A stretch of 64,000 nt of DNA, from NCBI GenBank assembly GCA_963800275.1, contig CAWDAI010000007.1, forward strand, positions 248,001 to 312,000, written 5' to 3'. The DNA comes from JAFMJV01 sp963800275. Lineage in GTDB: Bacteria > Chloroflexota > Limnocylindria > Limnocylindrales > CSP1-4. The position numbers and the translations under genes are program-made. A model generated the notes under the pieces. It had not been told where the DNA came from and searched no databases. It saw only the letters and a list, made by a program, of their open reading frames with translations. Of the stretch, positions 59,308-64,000 are shown in pieces. The first letter of the stretch is position 1; each line of letters begins with the position of its first letter.

Positions 59308-60368
59308 CCCCAGCCGAGGATGCCGCCGTCGCGGGGAGGAGCGCTGGCGCCGGCCTGCGCTTCAGCTCCGACAGCGATCCCGGCTACGGTCGCCGGCAAC
59401 GCGGGAAGCGCAGGTGGTACGTCGATGAGGCGGGCAGACGGCTGGGCGATCCCGCCGAGCTGGAGCGCATCGAGTCGCTGGCCATCCCGCCGGCGTGGAC
59501 GGACGTGTGGATCAGCCCTGACCCAAGAGGGCACCTCCAGGCCGTGGGGCGCGATGCCCGAGGGCGCAAGCAGTATCGATATCACCGTGAATGGCGCCGT
59601 CAACGAGACGCCGAGAAATACGAGCGGATGGTGCGTCTGGCCCGCCGGCTGCCGCGCGTCCGTGCCGCCGTCGAACGCGACCTTGCCCGGCCAGGCCTGC
59701 CTCGTGAGAAGGTCCTCGCCCTGGTCGTGCGCCTCCTTGAGCTGACGCACCTGCGCGTCGGCGGCGAAGAGTACCGGCGCCTCAACCGGTCCTTCGGCCT
59801 CACCACCATGCGTCGCCGCCAAGCCAGCGTCTCGGGCTCGCAGATCCGCTTCCGCTTCAGAGGCAAGGGTGGGAAGCTCCACGACGTCAGCATCCGGGAT
59901 CGCCGGCTCGCGCGGCTCCTGCGCAAGGTCGGGGACCTGCCCGGCCAGCAGCTCTTCGAGTACGTCGACGATGACGGCGAGCGCCGTGCGCTGCGCTCGG
60001 AGGACGTCAACGCGTACATCCGGGACCTCGCCGGGATCGACGTCACGGCCAAGGACTTTCGCACCTGGGCGGGCACGCTGACCGCGTTTCGCGTGCTGCT
60101 GCACGAGCCGCCTTCGGAGGCCCCGAGCGAGCGACGGAGACGGGCCAGGCAGGCGCTCGAGCGCGCCGCGGATGCGCTCGGGAACACGGCCGCGGTGACG
60201 CGTGGCAGCTACGTGGACCCTGAGCTCCTCGATGCCTGGGAGGAAGGTGAGCTCGCACGTCTCCGGCTGACCGACGCCGAGTCACCGGTCGGTCGGCCCG
60301 GCGAGGTCGCCAGCCCGGAGGAGGAGGCGGCGCTGCTGCGGCTGCTCGTGCGCCGGCATTCGTCGTGA
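59271..60368 (+). CDS. DNA topoisomerase IB
   Basis: Eukaryote- and poxvirus-like type IB topoisomerase of 365 residues, which relaxes supercoils through a 3'-phosphotyrosine link. An N-terminal domain (PPAWTDVWISPDPRGHLQA) precedes the catalytic domain: LRVGGEEYRRLNRSFGLTT (first Arg), RGKGGK (Lys), DFRTWAGT (Arg) and nucleophile Tyr314 (GSYVDPELL). The start is a GTG at 59271 inside the channel gene. A later start would shorten the N-terminus by ~13 residues. Confidence 0.93.
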   Translation: MAGDRGQRRRALTPAEDAAVAGRSAGAGLRFSSDSDPGYGRRQRGKRRWYVDEAGRRLGDPAELERIESLAIPPAWTDVWISPDPRGHLQAVGRDARGRKQYRYHREWRRQRDAEKYERMVRLARRLPRVRAAVERDLARPGLPREKVLALVVRLLELTHLRVGGEEYRRLNRSFGLTTMRRRQASVSGSQIRFRFRGKGGKLHDVSIRDRRLARLLRKVGDLPGQQLFEYVDDDGERRALRSEDVNAYIRDLAGIDVTAKDFRTWAGTLTAFRVLLHEPPSEAPSERRRRARQALERAADALGNTAAVTRGSYVDPELLDAWEEGELARLRLTDAESPVGRPGEVASPEEEAALLRLLVRRHSS

Positions 60369-60387
60369 GCGACGGCAGCAGCGGCGA

Positions 60388-60420
60388 CGCTAGGGCTGGG
60401 GTCGCCCGCCAGCCCTAGCG
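60388..60420. terminator. 12-base perfect hairpin shared by convergent genes
   Basis: CGCTAGGGCTGG (60388-60399) pairs perfectly with 60409-60420 around a 9-base loop. It lies after the topoisomerase gene and includes the stop codon of the convergent spermidine-synthase-like gene. A good bidirectional terminator candidate. Confidence 0.6.
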
Positions 60421-61884
60421 GGTCAGGAGCTGGTCCGTCGGCGCGTAGTCATCGCGCAGGATGACGGCGCCATGCGTGAACGTCGAGATCGCCGCGGGGT
60501 CGTCGACCAGCGCGTCGCGTCCGGCCCGCGCGCGGTTCGCGGCCAGGATCCCCACGGCGGGCAGCGGTTCGTCGGAGGCGAGCAGGATGACGTTGCCGCC
60601 ACTGGTGCCCGCTACCCGTGAACCCGGTCCGAAGACGCCCACATACTTGAAGACCTCCCTGAGCGTAGCCAGCTCTGCGCGTGCCAGCGAGAGCGGTGGG
60701 TGGTCGATGATGTTGGCGGCGTAGATGCCCGCGGGGCCAAGCGTCCGTGCGATCTCCGAGAGGAACTCGCGCGTGGTCAGGTGCCAGGGCACCGCCGGTC
60801 CGGCGAAGGCGTCGCCGATGACCAGGTCATAGGCGTCGGGAGGTTCGTGCGCCAGCCCCAGCCGCGCATCGCCGATCTCGATGGACAGGTCAGGGGAGGG
60901 CTCCAGCCCGAGCTCGGTCTCGGCCACCTCGACCACCACCGGGTCGAGCTCGAGGACGCGGTTGGCTGAGCCGGGCCGGGTGGCGGCGATGTAGCGCGGC
61001 AGGGTGAAGCCACCCCCGCCGATGTGCAGCGCGCGGACCGGCTGCGACGGCGGAGCCAGCGCATCGGCGATGTCCCCGAGCAGGCGCGTGTAGGCGAACT
61101 CCAGGTGGGTCGGGTCATCGAGGTCGACGTAGGCGTGGCGCAGGGTGTCCATGCGCAGCAGCCGCTCGCTGCCGTCTGCGGAGGCGGGCTCTACGCTGAT
61201 ACAGAAGTAGGCGCTTTCGCGCTGGCATGGGTCTGGTGAGGCGACCGTCCACAGCGCGGTCCCGCCCGCCAGCGCGAGCACCAGCGCGAGCAGCCCGCCC
61301 GGTCGCACCCGGCCCAGCCGCCAGGCGATGAGCAGGCCCGCGGCGATGAGGGCGACGCCGATGGCGATGACGATGGGTCGGGTCGGCCAGGCCACGACGA
61401 GCACGAAGCCGGTCACGAACGAGCCCGCGATGGCGCCCGTGGTCCCGATCGCCGAGTAGCTGCCCACGACCGTGCCCGTCTGGCCCAGGTGGTGAAGCTG
61501 CAGCTTGACCACGGTCGGGCTGGCGGCCGACAGCACCGCCGCCGGCAGGAAGAAGGCGGCTCCTGCATAGAGCAGGACAGCCCATGGGCCCGGGCCCACG
61601 TCGGCCGCCTCGACGAGGCTGAGCACGGGGATCACCGCCAGCGCGAGCAGGCCACCGGCGACGAGGATCGGACCGAGCAAGCGTCGCGGGTCGGCTCGGT
61701 CGGCCAGCTGTCCACCGACCCAGGTGCCGACGGCGATGCCGGCGAGGATCGTGCCGATCACGCCCGTCGTGACCTCGAGCGTGATGCCCAGGTGCGGCGC
61801 CAGCAGGCGCACGGCCAGGATCTCCAGCGCGAGCACGGCCGCGCTGGCGAAGAAGACGATGAGTCCAGCGATGACGGGGCGCAT
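60415..61884 (-). CDS. Membrane-fused spermidine-synthase-like methyltransferase-fold protein
   Basis: A 489-residue protein. The N-terminal half has seven or eight helices of the MFS-like kind (LEILAVRLLAPHLG; GGQLADRADPRRLL). The C-terminal half is a spermidine-synthase fold with LHIGGGGFTLPRYIAA, ELDPVVVEVAE and DAFAGPAVPWHL. The DAxSG/DAxxG region and the Asp-rich pocket are only partly like true SpeE, so activity on polyamines is uncertain. The ATG at 61884 begins the hydrophobic segment; 61932 adds 16 residues. Confidence 0.85.
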   Translation of the reverse strand: MRPVIAGLIVFFASAAVLALEILAVRLLAPHLGITLEVTTGVIGTILAGIAVGTWVGGQLADRADPRRLLGPILVAGGLLALAVIPVLSLVEAADVGPGPWAVLLYAGAAFFLPAAVLSAASPTVVKLQLHHLGQTGTVVGSYSAIGTTGAIAGSFVTGFVLVVAWPTRPIVIAIGVALIAAGLLIAWRLGRVRPGGLLALVLALAGGTALWTVASPDPCQRESAYFCISVEPASADGSERLLRMDTLRHAYVDLDDPTHLEFAYTRLLGDIADALAPPSQPVRALHIGGGGFTLPRYIAATRPGSANRVLELDPVVVEVAETELGLEPSPDLSIEIGDARLGLAHEPPDAYDLVIGDAFAGPAVPWHLTTREFLSEIARTLGPAGIYAANIIDHPPLSLARAELATLREVFKYVGVFGPGSRVAGTSGGNVILLASDEPLPAVGILAANRARAGRDALVDDPAAISTFTHGAVILRDDYAPTDQLLTR

Positions 61885-62000
61885 GGGCCACGTAGCCTGC
61901 CAGCATCGCCGACGCATTGCCAGTTCGGGCAACCAGGGTCACCTCCGCGGTCGCCCGCCTGCGCTCCCCGCAGGCCGGATGCTCCGATCTGCGGTGCCTG

Positions 62001-62014
62001 TGGCAGTCTTGCCA
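62001..62014. promoter_or_regulatory. Palindrome upstream of the beta-galactosidase gene
   Basis: TGGCA-GTCT-TGCCA is a perfect 5-base inverted repeat with 4-base spacer, ending 35 bases upstream of the lacZ-like ATG. It has the size and position of an operator half-site pair. The regulator is not in the window. Confidence 0.35.
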
Positions 62015-62049
62015 GTATCCCGGTGTGACGAGATGAAGGGGGCTGATCG

Positions 62050-64000
62050 ATGACACCGCCATGGTGCGATCCCGAGCTGGTGGCCAGGGGCCGCGAGCCG
62101 ATGCATGCGCTGCGCCACCCACCTCTCGTCGAGCTGGACGGTAGGTGGCGCTTCCAGCTGCTGGGGCAGGCGGACGCCGAGCCCGGCGACGAGTGGCGGG
62201 ACATCACCGTGCCTGGCTGCTGGACGATGCAGGACACCTTCGACCGGCCGCACTACACCAACGTGCAGATGCCATTCGAGGCCACGCCGCCGGCGGCCCC
62301 GCAGCCCAACCCCACGGGGGTCTACGAGCGCGAGTTCACGCTGCCCGCCGGTGACCCCGGCGCGCGCACCGTGCTGCACGTGGGCGCGGCCGAGAGCGTC
62401 CTCCTGGTGGAGGTCAACGGCGTCGACGTGGGCGTCAGCAAGGACTCGCACCTGGCGGCGGAGTTCGACCTCAGCGACGTCGTGCGGCCGGGCTCCAACC
62501 GGATCCGCCTGCGGGTCGTGAAGTGGTCGGACGCCAGCTACATCGAGGACCAGGACCAGTGGTGGCATGGCGGGATCACCCGCTCGGTCTACCTGTACCA
62601 GACCGGGCCGGCCTACCTGGCTGACGTCAACGTGGTGGCCGGGCTCGGCGAGGACGGCTCGAGCGGCGCGCTGGACCTGCGTGTGCGCATGGGCTGGAAG
62701 GGGCAGGACATCCCCGCGGGCTGGCACGTCGAGGCCGCCATCGACGCGATGGGTGGCCCCTGGTCGAGCGAGGTCGCGACCGGCGCGCTGCCGATGTGGC
62801 CGACCGCCGGCTCCGACCGACGGCTGCTGCGACAGCGCATCCTGGGCGCGCCTGACATCGACGCGGCGGATCAGGCGGCGTGGGCGCGGCTGGACCCGCT
62901 GTTGCAGCCCCCGGCTCCGGGCTCCGCGGTCATCAGCGCCACGGTCCCCGGTGTGATGCCGTGGTCGGCCGAGCTACCGCGGCTGTATCGGCTGCAGGTC
63001 TCGCTCGTATCGCCCGCCGGTGAGATCGTCGAGACCACGGCCATCCCGATCGGGTTCCGACGAGTGGAGGTCCGCGGCACGGACCTGCTGGTCAACGGCC
63101 GGCGCATCTACATCCGCGGTGTGAACCGCCACGACTTCGACCCGGCTACCGGCCGCGTCGTGTCGCGCCAGGCCATGCGCGATGACATCGTGGCCATGAA
63201 GCGCGCCGGCTTCAACGCCGTGCGCACCTCGCACTATCCCAACGACCCGGCCTTCCTGGAGCTGACCGACGAGCTGGGGCTTTACGTGTTCGAGGAGGCG
63301 GACATCGAGGCGCACGCCTTCCAGGCCTCGCTCTGCGACGATCCCCGCTACCTGGGCCAGTGGCTGGCACGCGTCTCCCGCATGGTCGAGCGAGATCGCA
63401 ATCACGCCTCGGTCATCGTCTGGTCCCTGGGCAACGAGTCCGGCTACGGCTCCAACCACGATGCCGCCGCCGGCTGGCTGCGGCGTACCGACCGCACCCG
63501 GCCGCTCCACTACGAAGGTGCCATCCGCTTCGACTGGCACGGTGGGCACGCGGCCACCGACATCGTCTGCCCGATGTACCCGGAGATCGCTGACATCGTC
63601 GCCTACGCCACCTCGGGCACGGCCGACCGGCCGCTGATCATGTGCGAGTACTCCCACGCCATGGGTAACGGCAACGGCACGCTGGCGGAGTACTGGGACG
63701 CCATCGAGTCCACGCCCGGGCTGCAGGGCGGCTTCATCTGGGAGTGGCGCGACCACGGGTTGGAGCAGACCCTGCCCGACGGCCGGGTGCGCTGGGCCTA
63801 TGGTGGTGACTTCGGCGATCTGCCCAATGACGACGGCTTCTGTGCCGACGGGCTGCGCTTCCCGGACCGCGCGCCCAAACCGGCCATCCGGGAGCAGCAG
63901 TTCCTGGCGGCACCCGTGCGCATCGAGGCCGAGGCCGGGACCGACCCGGTCGACGCCGGCCGCATCCGGGTCCGTAACCGGCTGGCCTTCCGCGGCCTCG
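62050..64000 (+). CDS. lacZ: GH2 beta-galactosidase, cut by the right edge
   Basis: The first ~650 residues of a LacZ-type family 2 glycosidase; the gene runs off the window. An N-terminal jelly roll has SYIEDQDQWWHGGI and GVNRHDFDPATGR. The barrel has acid/base Glu in SLGNESGYGSNH and nucleophile Glu in IMCEYSHAMGNGNG, as in E. coli LacZ (Glu461 and Glu537). No signal peptide, so it hydrolyses beta-galactosides in the cytoplasm. AAGGGGG lies ~8 bases before the ATG. It diverges from the spermidine-synthase-like gene across 165 bases. Confidence 0.93.
   Translation, partial: MTPPWCDPELVARGREPMHALRHPPLVELDGRWRFQLLGQADAEPGDEWRDITVPGCWTMQDTFDRPHYTNVQMPFEATPPAAPQPNPTGVYEREFTLPAGDPGARTVLHVGAAESVLLVEVNGVDVGVSKDSHLAAEFDLSDVVRPGSNRIRLRVVKWSDASYIEDQDQWWHGGITRSVYLYQTGPAYLADVNVVAGLGEDGSSGALDLRVRMGWKGQDIPAGWHVEAAIDAMGGPWSSEVATGALPMWPTAGSDRRLLRQRILGAPDIDAADQAAWARLDPLLQPPAPGSAVISATVPGVMPWSAELPRLYRLQVSLVSPAGEIVETTAIPIGFRRVEVRGTDLLVNGRRIYIRGVNRHDFDPATGRVVSRQAMRDDIVAMKRAGFNAVRTSHYPNDPAFLELTDELGLYVFEEADIEAHAFQASLCDDPRYLGQWLARVSRMVERDRNHASVIVWSLGNESGYGSNHDAAAGWLRRTDRTRPLHYEGAIRFDWHGGHAATDIVCPMYPEIADIVAYATSGTADRPLIMCEYSHAMGNGNGTLAEYWDAIESTPGLQGGFIWEWRDHGLEQTLPDGRVRWAYGGDFGDLPNDDGFCADGLRFPDRAPKPAIREQQFLAAPVRIEAEAGTDPVDAGRIRVRNRLAFRGL

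Overview
The window is a GC-rich (roughly 68-70% by eye), gene-dense chromosomal segment with short intergenic gaps and many 4-base ATGA/GTGA overlaps. I see no rRNA, tRNA, CRISPR array, insertion sequence or phage. Gene content suggests a Gram-positive-type (monoderm) heterotroph. A Chloroflexota of the Limnocylindria/Ellin6529 kind is my best guess, and an actinobacterium is not excluded. The reasons are a heliorhodopsin, exported proteins cut at Ala-Gln sites, TTG/GTG starts and one leaderless gene. No ribosomal gene is present to settle the taxonomy.

Layout. 0.1-7.1 kb: a LacI-type regulator, ABC ATPase, permease and sugar-binding protein form one operon behind a promoter with a clear operator, followed upstream by a TspO-like protein. 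7.2-18.6 kb: a zincin peptidase, small membrane proteins, a cupredoxin, a ScyD-like propeller, RpiB plus a HAD phosphatase, an FAD monooxygenase, a GlsB-like stress protein, a UvrA paralogue with a DUF2652 protein, an LLM oxidoreductase and an MgtC-like protein. 18.6-28.6 kb: treY-treZ-glgE-treS/mak, which links alpha-glucan, trehalose, maltose and maltose-1-phosphate in a closed cycle. 28.7-30.6 kb: a heliorhodopsin translationally coupled to an exported protein of unknown function, with a leaderless membrane-protein gene diverging from it. 30.7-37.2 kb: a UbiA prenyltransferase, a double cupin, a split LigD (ligase plus polymerase), an MFS exporter, DUF2171 and cupin proteins.

37.3-42.9 kb: a five-gene run of response regulator, histidine kinase, HtrA protease, ferric-reductase-like flavocytochrome and SGAT-type FMN-binding protein, probably a regulated extracytosolic electron-transfer module. 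42.9-49.2 kb: an amino-sugar or glycoside operon (NagB-like isomerase, ABC importer, GH4 glycosidase, BadF/GlcNAc-type kinase). 49.7-64 kb: a SnoaL protein, a zinc-ribbon protein, a cyclase-like ATPase, an AI-2E exporter, several small unknown proteins, a Crp/Fnr regulator, a K+-channel-like protein with an unusual filter, topoisomerase IB, a spermidine-synthase-like membrane protein and a GH2 beta-galactosidase cut by the right edge.

Five genes look frameshifted (glgE, the double cupin, the BadF kinase, a small membrane protein and the zinc-ribbon gene). Four of these need the same correction, removal of one base, so sequencing or assembly error is at least as likely as gene decay. The most interesting part is the heliorhodopsin operon and its setting next to the trehalose cluster.
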